A stretch of DNA of 21,447 nt from Accumulibacter sp. (GTDB lineage Bacteria > Pseudomonadota > Gammaproteobacteria > Burkholderiales > Rhodocyclaceae), in assembly GCA_003538495.1 (NCBI GenBank), contig DPSD01000355.1, forward strand, positions 1 through 21,447. The letters are read 5' to 3'. The translations under genes were made by a program, and so were the position numbers. The notes beneath the pieces were generated by a model. That model made no database searches. It was not told the origin of the DNA and saw only the letters and a program-made list of their open reading frames with translations. Shown here piece by piece: positions 1-7,708 of this stretch (within the stretch, counting starts at the first letter, position 1; each line of letters opens with the position of its first letter).

Positions 1-210
1 GCGCAAGGAAGGCGGGGCAGCGGCTCAGGCCGCTTGAAACGCTGCCGGCCTCGCTTCGATGGCCGAAATGCATGATGGGCCCCGTCAGCTTCAGTCCACG
101 AACGAGAGATGTCGGTTTCTCTTACAGTTGGGGATCCCCAGCGTCAGGTACTACGCACGAGAGTCATATAGTCGGCGGATATAACTGGCGAATTGTCTAC
201 ACCTTCCGGT

Positions 211-227
211 CTGGCCCAAATGTTGCT
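211..227 (+). promoter_or_regulatory. sigma-54 (RpoN) -24/-12 promoter of the PEP-CTERM gene
   Basis: The 17 bases ctggcccaaatgttgct fit the RpoN consensus YTGGCACGRNNNTTGCW except at three weakly conserved positions. The invariant GG (213-214) and GC (225-226) are separated by exactly 10 bases, as required. Transcription would start near 238, leaving a 5' leader of about 90 bases before the start codon at 327. PEP-CTERM genes in floc-forming betaproteobacteria are known to depend on RpoN and the PrsK/PrsR two-component system, so the site fits its gene. I did not locate an enhancer-binding site in the 210 bases upstream. Confidence 0.75.
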
Positions 228-326
228 TTGTTGTGTGCGGCACAACATTAACCAACCTCGTTGGTATGTTCGTGATGCCAAATGGCCATTTCGGCATTTC
301 GATCAATTCTGTCTCTGGAGATCATG

Positions 327-1088
327 ATGAAAAAAGTAACAATCAGGAAGCTTGCGGCCAGCGCCGTATTGGTGGCCGGCACGTTTGCGGCGTCGCAGGC
401 CTCGGCGGTCGCCATCACCCTGCCGAACAGCGATTTTGAAACCGGCACTCTGAGCAGCTGGAGCACCATCGGCAGCGTAAGCGCCTCGGCGTCAACGAGC
501 GTCACGACTTTCGACAATACCGTGTGGAGCATCATCGCAGCACAAACGACGATGGGCGCACTGCAAAGCAACGGGTCGTCCGTTACAGACATAGAGTCCG
601 CCCTGGGGATCGCAGCGGGTACGCTAAACGCACTCAACACCAACCCTAACGGTGGTAGCCTGACTAACGGCTCGGCGCTCTATCAAGCGTTCGCTGGTCT
701 TACCGGCGATACCCTTTCTTTTGCCTGGAACTACGTCGCGACTGACTACATTCCGTTCAACGACCCGTCCTTTGCTGTCCTCATCGGACCGGGCGGCTCG
801 GTCGATGTGCTCGCGTCCATCCATGGCCTCGGCGTTCCGGTCGGCACATCGGGTAACTCCGGTTGGCAGAATTACACCGGGACGCTGGGTGCGGACGGTA
901 ATTACACCCTGGCCTTCATTACCACCAACGACAAGGACCAAGTTCTGGATTCGTGGCTCTTCGTCGACAACGTCGCCGGTACCTGCCAACCGAATTGTCC
1001 GCCAGTCGGCGTTCCGGAACCTGGCTCGCTGGCTCTGCTCGGTCTCGGCCTGGTCGGAATGCGCCTGCGGCGCCGCAAGGTCGCCTGA
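327..1088 (+). CDS. PEP-CTERM sorting domain exported protein
   Basis: This is a 253-residue secreted protein. The N-terminus MKKVTIRKLAASAVLVAG followed by an ASQASA cleavage region is a typical signal peptide, ending near residue 27. The mature part opens with NSDFETGTLSSWS, a start often seen in beta-sandwich, carbohydrate-binding-like exported proteins, and is rich in Ser, Thr, Gly and Asn. The C-terminus is a complete PEP-CTERM signal: VPEPGSLALLGLGLVGM, then a basic RLRRRK tail. Such proteins are recognised by exosortase (EpsH), cleaved at the PEP motif and released to the surface or the exopolysaccharide matrix. Two Cys (TCQPNC) lie just before the sorting signal. ATG 327 is preferred over 324 because GGAG at 317-320 is 6 bases from it. 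The gene stands alone between its own sigma-54 promoter and a terminator. Its molecular role beyond matrix or surface association is unknown. Confidence 0.9.
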   Translation: MKKVTIRKLAASAVLVAGTFAASQASAVAITLPNSDFETGTLSSWSTIGSVSASASTSVTTFDNTVWSIIAAQTTMGALQSNGSSVTDIESALGIAAGTLNALNTNPNGGSLTNGSALYQAFAGLTGDTLSFAWNYVATDYIPFNDPSFAVLIGPGGSVDVLASIHGLGVPVGTSGNSGWQNYTGTLGADGNYTLAFITTNDKDQVLDSWLFVDNVAGTCQPNCPPVGVPEPGSLALLGLGLVGMRLRRRKVA

Positions 1089-1105
1089 TCCTGCCTCGCT
1101 TCCCC

Positions 1106-1137
1106 AAAAAGCCGACGCGCAAGGGTCGGCTTTTTTT
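1106..1137 (+). terminator. Rho-independent terminator after PEP-CTERM gene
   Basis: The arms aaaaagccgac (1106-1116) and gtcggcttttt (1125-1135) pair perfectly around an 8-base loop. A run of seven T follows from 1131. It lies 17 bases after the stop codon. Confidence 0.9.
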
Positions 1138-1418
1138 CGCCCTTTGTACCGACGCATTCCACCGCTACGTCCTGCGGCTATTGCTCACAATCTTGGGCCG
1201 CTTGCCACCGCAAAAACACCGACGCCGCAGGCGGCAAGAAAGCTGACACCGGATCTCGTTGGCGCTGGAGAACGGTCATTGCCTGGCAACCGGGGCAGGC
1301 GCCACGCTCCTTGCTGAGAGAGGCTGACTGGTTTCCTTTCGCGGCCCACGCGAGTATGCTTTCGAGCTATGCCGTCACCGCTTGCACGGCGTTTTCGCCG
1401 GCCCTGGAGGCGGTGCTC

Positions 1419-1802
1419 ATGAATCTCGAAAAAGTCGTTTTCGGTTTCTTTATCGTTCTTGCGGCCACACTGAACTTCGGGTTTTTCATCGGCGACATCG
1501 ATAATCCGGTCCACCATCACATCTATGAGTTGTTTGCCGCGATCGTCGTCAACCTGATCGCTACTGTCCTCAAGTTCGGCGACCGGACGCAGATCGGCGC
1601 GGTCCATCTGTCGACCAGTCTGGTGGCCGACCTGCAGCTGGTTGCCGCGGCATGCGTGTGGGCCATCGCCGTGCATGTGACTGGCGAGGGGATGTCTCCG
1701 GACGTCACCACCAGCGTCGTTTCGCTCAGCGGCGGCGCCTTGTTCGCCAACGTCGTCTCGGTTGTCCTGTTGATTGCGGAAACCGTCATGTTGCGCCGCT
1801 AG
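1419..1802 (+). CDS. DUF6394 family small membrane protein
   Basis: This is a 127-residue integral membrane protein beginning MNLEKVVFGFFIVLAATLNFGFF. I recognise it as the DUF6394 family, whose members share the opening helix, the HHHIYELFAAIVVNLIATVLKFGD segment and a final hydrophobic helix. About four hydrophobic segments are visible: residues 5-25, 35-50, 65-85 and 100-122. A His cluster (HHH) and conserved Asp residues sit between the first two. ATG 1419 has tggagg at 1405-1410, spaced 8 bases, and gives the usual family N-terminus; longer in-frame versions are unlikely. Its stop is 14 bases before the RCK-channel gene, so the two are probably cotranscribed and may act together in ion transport. 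No biochemical function is established for the family as far as I know. Confidence 0.8.
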   Translation: MNLEKVVFGFFIVLAATLNFGFFIGDIDNPVHHHIYELFAAIVVNLIATVLKFGDRTQIGAVHLSTSLVADLQLVAAACVWAIAVHVTGEGMSPDVTTSVVSLSGGALFANVVSVVLLIAETVMLRR

Positions 1803-1816
1803 CCACGCGCGAGCGA

Positions 1817-3550
1817 ATGAATACCAGCGTTTTCTTCCTCGCACTGCGGCGCGTTCGGGTGCCGCTGATCGTGCTGATCGTCATCTACGCGGTGTCAACG
1901 CTCGGCCTGACCCTGATTCCCGGCATCGACGCGCAGGGTCGGCCGGCGCCGCCGATGAGTTTCTTTCACGCCTTCTATTTCGTCAGCTACACCGCCAGCA
2001 CGATCGGCTTTGGCGAGATCCCGAGCGCTTTTTCAGACGCGCAGCGGATGTGGGTCACGGTGTGCATCTTTCTCTCGGTCATCGGCTGGTCGTATTCGAT
2101 CATCAGCCTGCTCGGCCTGGTCCAGGACAAGGGCTTTCAACAGGTGTTGCTGAGTGGTCGGTTTGCGCGCCGGGTGAAGCATCTCGGCGAGCCGTTCTAC
2201 ATTATCTGTGGCTGCGGCGAGACGGGATTGCTGATTGCGCGTGCACTCGATCGGAGCCGTATCCGCGTCGTCGCGCTCGAGCGAGACGATGCGCGCGTTC
2301 AGGAAATCGAACTCGAAGACTTTGACGCCGACATTCTGGTGATCTGTGCCGATGCGGCGCAGCCGCAAAACCTGTTGCTGGCGGGTTTGCGACATCGCAG
2401 CTGCCGTGGTGTCCTGGCGATTACCGACGACGATTCGGCCAATCTCGCAGTGGCGATTGCCAGCCGACTCCTCAATCCAGAGCTGATGGTGGTGGCCCGC
2501 GTCGCCAATCCGGCGATCGAGCGCAACATGATGTCCTTCGGCACCCACTATGTCGTCAATCACTTCGAGAAGTTTGCCGACTACCTGGCGCAAGCAATCC
2601 AGTCTCCGAGCTGGTTCCGGCTGGTCGATCTGCTCACGCGTCTGCCAGGTCAGCCAGTCCCCGAGCGACACGATCCGCCGGTTGGCGACTGGGTGGTCTG
2701 CGGCTACGGCCTTTTCGGCCAGGCCGTGGTCCGCAATCTGGAACGACAGGGTGTGAGCCTGACGGTGATCGCTCCGGACCTCGATTTGCCGCTCAGTGTC
2801 CGCCATATCGTCGGTCACGGCATGGAGGCCGAGCCGCTGCGGCAGGCGGGCATCGAAACCGCGGCGGGAATCGTCGCCGGCAGCGACAACGACACCAACA
2901 ACCTGTCGATCGCGATGACCGCCAAGGAAATCAACCCGGAGTTGTTTGTCGTCGTCCGTCAGAACCGGGTGGCAAATGGGGTGTTGTTCGACGCCTACGA
3001 CGCCGACTTCACGATGGTCCCGTCACGGATCGTGGCGCGTGAGTGCATGGCCTTGATCACCTCACCATTGTTGACCCGCTTTCTTCGTCATGTCCGTGCC
3101 TGGCCAGACGAACAGGCGGCAACCGTGGCCGGGCAGCTCGAGGATCTCTGCGGGCACCGCGTGCCATTGGTCTGGAGCGTTCGACTGAACCCGACCGATG
3201 CGCCGGCGGCGTACAGGCTGCTGAATATCGAGCACGCGCCGATGGAAGCCGAAACCTTGCGACGCGATCCGGCTGCTCGCGAGAAGTTTCTGCCGCTGCT
3301 GCCCTTGCTGCTGGTGCGCGACGGGCGAGACCAGGAAATGCCCAGCGACGAGACCGTGCTGCAGGCCGGCGACGAGTTGCTGTTTGCGGGAACGCGTGCG
3401 GCCAAGCTGGCGCAGAGCCTTTCGCTCGACAATCGAAATGCGCTCGACTATGTGCTGACCGGGTACGACGCCCAGGGTTGGCTCTGGCGTCTGTTCAGCG
3501 CCAGGAGAACGGAGCCCGATGGCAGCAGCGCCCAGGCGACCCGCTATTGA
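1817..3550 (+). CDS. Two-TM potassium channel-like protein with two RCK/TrkA-N domains
   Basis: This is a 577-residue inner-membrane channel-like protein. Residues 14-34 form a first transmembrane helix. A pore loop follows with YTASTIGFGEIP (filter TIGFGE at 62-67, a variant of the K+ channel TVGYG), then a second helix at about 78-102. The cytoplasmic part holds two Rossmann-type RCK/TrkA-N modules: the first with a GCGETG nucleotide motif (residues 132-137) and an acidic end of the second strand (ALERDD), the second with GYGLFG (296-301). The C-terminal part (about 400-577) may contain TrkA-C-like ligand domains. The start MNTSVFF gives a short N-terminus before the first helix; upstream in-frame starts would run into the preceding gene. 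Such proteins gate K+ or other cations in response to nucleotides or ions. Selectivity cannot be read with certainty because Phe replaces the usual Tyr of the filter. Confidence 0.85.
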   Translation: MNTSVFFLALRRVRVPLIVLIVIYAVSTLGLTLIPGIDAQGRPAPPMSFFHAFYFVSYTASTIGFGEIPSAFSDAQRMWVTVCIFLSVIGWSYSIISLLGLVQDKGFQQVLLSGRFARRVKHLGEPFYIICGCGETGLLIARALDRSRIRVVALERDDARVQEIELEDFDADILVICADAAQPQNLLLAGLRHRSCRGVLAITDDDSANLAVAIASRLLNPELMVVARVANPAIERNMMSFGTHYVVNHFEKFADYLAQAIQSPSWFRLVDLLTRLPGQPVPERHDPPVGDWVVCGYGLFGQAVVRNLERQGVSLTVIAPDLDLPLSVRHIVGHGMEAEPLRQAGIETAAGIVAGSDNDTNNLSIAMTAKEINPELFVVVRQNRVANGVLFDAYDADFTMVPSRIVARECMALITSPLLTRFLRHVRAWPDEQAATVAGQLEDLCGHRVPLVWSVRLNPTDAPAAYRLLNIEHAPMEAETLRRDPAAREKFLPLLPLLLVRDGRDQEMPSDETVLQAGDELLFAGTRAAKLAQSLSLDNRNALDYVLTGYDAQGWLWRLFSARRTEPDGSSAQATRY

Positions 3551-3660
3551 CGGCAAGCAGCTAGCTCGGGCATGCTCGCGGCGGGCAGAGCGGCGCGCGC
3601 TCTTGTCGCCTGCCTTGTGCACCGCAGCCTGACCGATGATCGACCCGCGACGCCATCGTT

Positions 3661-3685
3661 GTCGTCGCGCGACGACGATCGTCGT
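3661..3685. repeat. Two overlapping perfect palindromes upstream of methyltransferase gene
   Basis: Bases 3661-3676 (gtcgtcgcgcgacgac) are a perfect 16-base palindrome. Bases 3672-3685 (acgacgatcgtcgt) are a perfect 14-base palindrome sharing its last five bases. They lie in the 185-base gap between the channel gene and the CheR-like methyltransferase, about 50-75 bases before its start. They could be an operator or form alternative hairpins. Nothing else is recognisable in this gap. Confidence 0.6.
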
Positions 3686-3735
3686 GGTCCTTCCGCCGCC
3701 GATGCCGACCATTTTCCAGAGGCTTATGCAGACCC

Positions 3736-4575
3736 ATGTCGCGACGCGTCCAAATGAACCAGAGACTTTTCGATCTGCCAATTCTCCGCGGTTGGGGACG
3801 GTCCATCCACGCTCGCCGGATTGCCAGCGAACCGCGAGCGCAGTCGACGGCGACCCGATTCTTCAGGAACCTCAGGCAGCTGGAGGTGCTGCAGGGGCCG
3901 CTTGCACAACTCGCCGACGGGCGAGCGCCCCTGCGAATTCTGGTGGCGGGTTGCAGCTTTGGGTGCGAGGCCTACTCGCTGGCCAGCTATCTCGCCGTCA
4001 CGTTTCCTCAGCTGGACTGGACGATCAAGGCGTTCGACATCTCGCACGAGGCCGTGGCCATCGCTCGGCGGGCAGTGTTCGGCGCCAAGCACGGACTTGC
4101 CGATCCGCTCGCTAGCGAGGTCCGACCTTATGCAGAACGCCTGTTCGAGCGCTGCGGCGAGGTGTGGGCCGTTGTCGCCGACATCCGGCAGCGGGTCTTG
4201 ATTTCGCACGGCGATCTGCTTGCCGACGACCTGCTTGCCGATGGCGCGTTCGACATTGTGTTTGCGCAGAATTTCCTGGTTCACATGGATGACGCTACGG
4301 CCGCTGAGGCGTTTGCGCGAGTCGTCGGCGCAGTCAAGCCGGGCGGCGCGCTTTTTGTCGGCGGCATGAACCTGAACAGCAAAGCCGCTCTCGTCAGACG
4401 CCACGGCTTGATCCCGGTAGACTGGGAAATTGAGGCCATCCATGACAACGACGAGATGCGTCGATCTGCATGGCCCTGGGGCTACTGGACACTCGAACCG
4501 ATCGATCGCTCGCAAACGGATTTTACGACCCGTTACAGCACCATCTTTCGGACGCGCGGTGCTACCGAGGCCTGA
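3736..4575 (+). CDS. CheR-like class I SAM-dependent methyltransferase
   Basis: This is a 279-residue putative methyltransferase. Residues 40-44 (TRFFR) recall the CheR motif before the catalytic domain. RILVAGCSFGCEAYSLA (about 67-83) is the CheR-type SAM-binding glycine loop, with an acidic residue ending the next strand (FDIS, D101). FDIVFAQNFLVHMDD (172-186) and VKPGGALFVGG complete the fold. The usual CheR N-terminal helical domain is short or absent, and no chemotaxis gene lies nearby, so a role in receptor methylation is doubtful. The next two genes act on small molecules or glycans, so a glycan or lipid substrate is more likely (inference). ATG 3736 is used, with AGAGG at 3718-3722 rather far away; the ATG at 3754 is an alternative start. 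Confidence 0.7.
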   Translation: MSRRVQMNQRLFDLPILRGWGRSIHARRIASEPRAQSTATRFFRNLRQLEVLQGPLAQLADGRAPLRILVAGCSFGCEAYSLASYLAVTFPQLDWTIKAFDISHEAVAIARRAVFGAKHGLADPLASEVRPYAERLFERCGEVWAVVADIRQRVLISHGDLLADDLLADGAFDIVFAQNFLVHMDDATAAEAFARVVGAVKPGGALFVGGMNLNSKAALVRRHGLIPVDWEIEAIHDNDEMRRSAWPWGYWTLEPIDRSQTDFTTRYSTIFRTRGATEA

Positions 4576-4926
4576 CCTGCTCCGATCGCCCAGCGTGGTC
4601 CATGGCTTTGTCACCGCCTGTGTGCCGGCCGCCAAGCGCGTGTGGCGCCGTCGGTCGGGCAGATGTGCCCGGATTGACTGCCACCGGGCAAATCCGGATA
4701 CTCGCGGCGAGGATCGTGGTCTGCCGCCTTTATTGATCTCGTCGTCGTTTCTGGTCTCCGTGGCTCGCCTGGCGCCGACGCCAGGCGAAGCCAGCCAGGG
4801 TCCGGACTGATCGCTTTGACGGACGAAATCGCAATTCTGCTCAGGAACCAAATCAGTGGATATTCCGCTCAATGGTGGACAGCCTCCGCCTGTACCGAAG
4901 TCGCAGGAACCATGGGTTGAGACGCC
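4576..4926. other. Non-coding gap with a strong hairpin
   Basis: No convincing gene is present in these 351 bases. Bases 4761-4774 (tggctcgcctggcg) pair with 4779-4793 through a 4-base loop (ccga), giving a 14-bp stem with one bulged A on the right arm. No T-run follows, so it is not a standard Rho-independent terminator. It could stabilise mRNA ends or be a dispersed palindromic repeat. Confidence 0.6.
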
Positions 4927-5784
4927 ATGAGCATGGTTGATGTCATCGATGGTGCCTCCTACCCGCGCCTGGATCCGATCGCTTGTCCGTTGTGCGGGCA
5001 GGTCAACCGTCCCCGGCCGATCGGTGCGCGCTTCGGTATGTTGACATCGGTCGCCGAGTGCGCACCCTGTCGGCTCGCCTACCAGACGCCGCGACCGTCG
5101 GAGGACGCCTCCAGGGCGTACATGAACTGGCGCTGGTCTTCCGGCGACCGTTACGTCACCGACTCCGAGAGCAAGCGAAGCGCTGCTCGCGAGAAGCTGG
5201 ATCACGTTCAGTCCGTTCGCCCCGCTCCCGGTCGATTGCTCGATTTCGGAGCGGGTTCGGGCGTTTTTGTCCGCGCCAGTCTCGATGGTGGCTGGGATGC
5301 CGTCGGTGTCGAGCAGAGCGAATCGGCGATCGCGCGCGCCAAGGAGTACTACGGCGTTTCCCTGCATGAGCGTATTCCGGACGAGTGCTTCGACGTGATT
5401 ACCATGTGGGACGTTGTCGAACACCTGCGTGACCCGATTGCGGTGCTTCGCCAGTTGCACGACCGCTTGACCAGGGGTGGCGTGCTGTTCATGGAAACGG
5501 GCAATTACGAGAACTGGCGTCGACTGATGGAGGGTGACCGCTGGGGCCTCTATCTGCTCGACCACCACTTCTATTTCACGCCGCACAGTCTGGAAACCGC
5601 GACCACGCGCGCTGGTTTCAGCAGCTTCAAGGTGCTCGATGTGGATCATTCGGCGCCGTCACTGCGGCGGGTGCTGACCAGGCCACGCTGGGCGCTTCGC
5701 GCCTGGAGAGCCTATTTCGGCGCGCGGAAGATGTGGCCCGGGCACGGCGATATCAACGTCATGCTGGTCGTCGCGCAAGCGTGA
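4927..5784 (+). CDS. Class I SAM-dependent methyltransferase with N-terminal zinc-ribbon
   Basis: This is a 285-residue protein. CPLC (20-23) and CAPC (45-48) form a four-Cys zinc-ribbon, as in the sugar or glycan-pathway methyltransferases that carry a Cys-rich head before a Methyltransf_23-type domain. The SAM site is RLLDFGAGSGVF (103-114). The acidic end of strand 2 is VGVEQS, and FDVITMWDVVEHLRDP (155-170) is the typical post-II motif. RGGVLFMETGNYEN and HHFYFTPHSLETATTRAGF match the C-terminal part of this group. Only seven bases separate its stop from the longest reading of the next gene, so the two are probably cotranscribed. The substrate is probably a nucleotide-linked sugar or a surface glycan (inference). 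ATG 4927 is used, with ATG 4933 close behind; the ribosome binding site is weak. Confidence 0.8.
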   Translation: MSMVDVIDGASYPRLDPIACPLCGQVNRPRPIGARFGMLTSVAECAPCRLAYQTPRPSEDASRAYMNWRWSSGDRYVTDSESKRSAAREKLDHVQSVRPAPGRLLDFGAGSGVFVRASLDGGWDAVGVEQSESAIARAKEYYGVSLHERIPDECFDVITMWDVVEHLRDPIAVLRQLHDRLTRGGVLFMETGNYENWRRLMEGDRWGLYLLDHHFYFTPHSLETATTRAGFSSFKVLDVDHSAPSLRRVLTRPRWALRAWRAYFGARKMWPGHGDINVMLVVAQA

Positions 5785-5857
5785 TGGCTGAGTGCGCGGT
5801 CTGGCCGGCGTGCCGGGCGCTACCCGCGCAGAGCACTCCGATTGCTGGCTACTGCCG

Positions 5858-6766
5858 ATGACGTCGCGCGAGTTGCTGGCGCAAGGGCCCGACTCGCTTG
5901 CGGGAACCTCGAGCAAGAACTGTGCGCGGGCGACTGCGCGTCTGGAGAGAAGTTTGAAGGCGATCAGGCTGTATTGGTGGCAGGGCGAGGGCGAGCATGA
6001 CCCCGGCCGGAGAAATTTCGGTGACTATCTTTCGCCGCTGATTGTCGGCATGCTCTCCCGCCGGCCGGTCGAATACGCGCCGGTTGAAACGGCCGACATG
6101 CTGGCGATCGGAACGATTCTGAAGAGGGAGCGCAAGGCCAGGCGATTCCTGCTGCCAAGGCGGCTGCACATCTGGGGAAGCGGTGCTGGCGATCCCGAAG
6201 AGCGCTTTGCCGGCCGGCACTACTACCATGCCGTGCGCGGCCGGCACACCTTGGCCGGAATCGAATGGCCAACGGCACGTGCAGGACAGTCGGTGGTGGC
6301 GCTCGGCGACCCAGGGCTGCTGGTGGCTCATTACTGGAGTGGTCGGCGGCGCCCGGCGAAGTCGTACGCGCTGGGGGTCATTCCGCATTTCGTCGATCAG
6401 GACACGGCCACGGTGAAAGCACTGCTGCAAATTCGCGGCGCCCGGCTGATCAACGTCTTTGCACCGATCGACGAGGTGTTGAGAGAAGTCGCCTCGTGCG
6501 TTGGCGTCGTCTCGTCCAGCCTGCATGGATTGATCGTCAGCGACGCCCTCAATGTTCCCAATCGCCGCTTGCTGATTTCGGGCAATATCCGATCGAGCCT
6601 GAAGTTCGCCGATTACTATTCAGCTTTCGCACTCGACGAACCGATTCCCATCGAAGGGGCGAGCGTGCGCGGCAGCGAACGCCCGGAAGACCTGATCGGG
6701 GAGTATCTGCAACGTGATGTCGAGAGCGTTTGCACCGGGCTGGTGCGTTCATTTCCACACCTCTAG
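5858..6766 (+). CDS. Polysaccharide pyruvyl transferase family protein
   Basis: The conserved part begins at IRLYWWQGEG and continues NFGDYLSPLIV, IWGSGAG, VRGRHT, ALGDPGLL, LGVIPHFVD and VVSSSLHGLIVSDALNVPN. The last segment, with SSSLHG, is the hallmark of the polysaccharide pyruvyl transferase family (PF04230, CsaB/WcaK-like). These enzymes transfer pyruvate from phosphoenolpyruvate onto a sugar as a ketal, adding a negative charge to exopolysaccharide or cell-wall glycan. The start is uncertain. GTG 5792 gives 324 residues, and ATG 5858 (used here) gives 302 but lacks a Shine-Dalgarno. TTG 5954 gives 270, is preceded by GGAGAG at 5944-5949 and fits the family N-terminus best. It follows the zinc-ribbon methyltransferase closely, which suggests one glycan-modification unit. 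Confidence 0.8.
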   Translation: MTSRELLAQGPDSLAGTSSKNCARATARLERSLKAIRLYWWQGEGEHDPGRRNFGDYLSPLIVGMLSRRPVEYAPVETADMLAIGTILKRERKARRFLLPRRLHIWGSGAGDPEERFAGRHYYHAVRGRHTLAGIEWPTARAGQSVVALGDPGLLVAHYWSGRRRPAKSYALGVIPHFVDQDTATVKALLQIRGARLINVFAPIDEVLREVASCVGVVSSSLHGLIVSDALNVPNRRLLISGNIRSSLKFADYYSAFALDEPIPIEGASVRGSERPEDLIGEYLQRDVESVCTGLVRSFPHL

Positions 6767-6864
6767 GCCGCGCTGCCAGTCGGCGGCGGGGCGCGGGTGG
6801 CCCCGTCGTCCTGAAGTACATGCTGCTTGCTGGGCGTACGAGCGACGCGCGCGCCGCCTGGAAC

Positions 6865-6891
6865 GGGAAACCGGCTCGGTGCCGGCTTCCC
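6865..6891. terminator. Probable terminator hairpin between convergent genes
   Basis: The arms gggaaaccggc (6865-6875) and gccggcttccc (6881-6891) pair with one mismatch around a 5-base loop. It lies 15 bases past the erpA stop and 98 bases past the pyruvyl transferase stop. Only short T-runs flank it, so termination efficiency is uncertain. Confidence 0.5.
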
Positions 6892-6906
6892 CTTTCGACC
6901 GGAAAT

Positions 6907-7257
6907 CTAGACCGAGAACGACGACCCGCAACCGCAGGTCGACGACGCGTTCGGGTTCTTGATCACGAACTGCGAACCCTCAAGTCCTTCGGTGTAGTCG
7001 ATCTCGGCGCCGACGAGATACTGGTAGCTCATCGGGTCTACCAGCAAGGTCACCCCGTTCTTTTGTAGCGCGGTGTCGTCTTCGTTGGCAACCTCGTCGA
7101 AGGTAAATCCGTACTGGAACCCGGAGCATCCGCCGCCGGTCACGAACACGCGCAGTTTCAGGTCCGGGTTACCCTCGTCCTCTATCAGTTCCTTCACTTT
7201 GCCGGCGGCGTTGTCGGTAAAGACAAATGGCATCGGCATTTCAGTTGCTGCGTTCAT
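6907..7257 (-). CDS. erpA: Iron-sulfur cluster insertion protein ErpA
   Basis: This is a 116-residue A-type Fe-S carrier that delivers clusters to target apoproteins, including enzymes of isoprenoid synthesis and respiration. The three ligand cysteines of the HesB/IscA fold are present: C44 in [13 protein letters not shown] and C108 and C110 in STCGCGSSF at the C-terminus. The [13 protein letters not shown] segment before them matches ErpA of betaproteobacteria. ATG at 7257 has AGGAG at 7271-7267, spaced 9 bases. In many Rhodocyclales erpA follows argC and a bactofilin gene on the same strand. Here the bactofilin gene is decayed, and a candidate promoter lies in the 53 bases between the two. 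Confidence 0.95.
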   Translation of the reverse strand: MNAATEMPMPFVFTDNAAGKVKELIEDEGNPDLKLRVFVTGGGCSGFQYGFTFDEVANEDDTALQKNGVTLLVDPMSYQYLVGAEIDYTEGLEGSQFVIKNPNASSTCGCGSSFSV

Positions 7258-7276
7258 TAGTTTGTTCTCCTGAGTC

Positions 7277-7305
7277 TGTTATCTGATAGGTGAGGCTGCG
7301 GACAA
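7277..7305 (-). promoter_or_regulatory. Candidate sigma-70 promoter for erpA
   Basis: On the minus strand TTGTCC (7305-7300) and ATAACA (7282-7277) are spaced by 17 bases, 20 bases before the erpA start. Both hexamers are only partial matches to consensus. The case is strengthened by the decay of the gene upstream, which would require erpA to have its own promoter. Confidence 0.35.
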
Positions 7306-7310
7306 TCGAG

Positions 7311-7708
7311 TCAGCTACTTGCAGCGAGCTTGACCTCCAGCGCCCTCGTGCCGGCCTGATGGACCAGCTGTCCTTCAAGCCGCTCCCCAGCTGAATTTCC
7401 ATTTGCTGGTACTCAACGTCCGCTGAGACACGTGCGTGGCGAAGGAGTTCCAGAGGGTGGGTGGCTACCATGGGCCGGCGACGGTGCCGTTGATCACTGC
7501 GTGCGAAACCGCGATCTTTCCCCCACCCTTCGCCTGCGCGCCGATCACTGGTGTTCCGGGTTGTGCTTCGCCGCTGCTGATGCTCCCCTTGAATTCCCCA
7601 TCAACGCGCAAGCCACCATTGACAAGTCAGGTTGCCCTTGCGACGGATCCCGGCACCACTCAGGATGTCGATGCGACTCTGCAGCGTCTCGCTCGGGCTG
7701 CGACCCAA
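7311..7708 (-). pseudogene. Decayed bactofilin gene (at least three frameshifts)
   Basis: Read on the minus strand, four successive frames give pieces of one bactofilin (a polymer-forming cytoskeletal beta-helix protein) in correct order. Frame one: GRSPSETLQSRIDILSGAGI. After a shift near 7621: NGGLRVDGEFKGS...KIAVSHAVINGTVAGP, ending in TAG at 7467-7465. After a shift near 7468: VATHPLELLRHARVSADVEY and QQMEIQLG. After a shift near 7385: RLEGQLVHQAGTRALEVKLAASS and stop at 7313-7311. These match the order and wording of betaproteobacterial bactofilins, which usually sit between argC and erpA. The expected ATG seems to have become TTG at 7708-7706. About 130 codons are covered, near full length. 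Several lesions argue for real decay rather than a single sequencing error. No intact copy is in this window. Confidence 0.85.

Noticed and set aside
2..37. Possible last codons of an upstream gene (RKEGGAAAQAA then TGA)
   Set aside because: Only 11 codons are visible and nothing identifies them as coding. The first 210 bases otherwise hold no gene I can support.
3724..5649. A 641-codon open frame on the minus strand
   Set aside because: It lies opposite two clear methyltransferase genes with recognisable motifs. Its translation has no domain and has the Arg/Ala/Gly-rich composition of an antisense shadow in GC-rich DNA.
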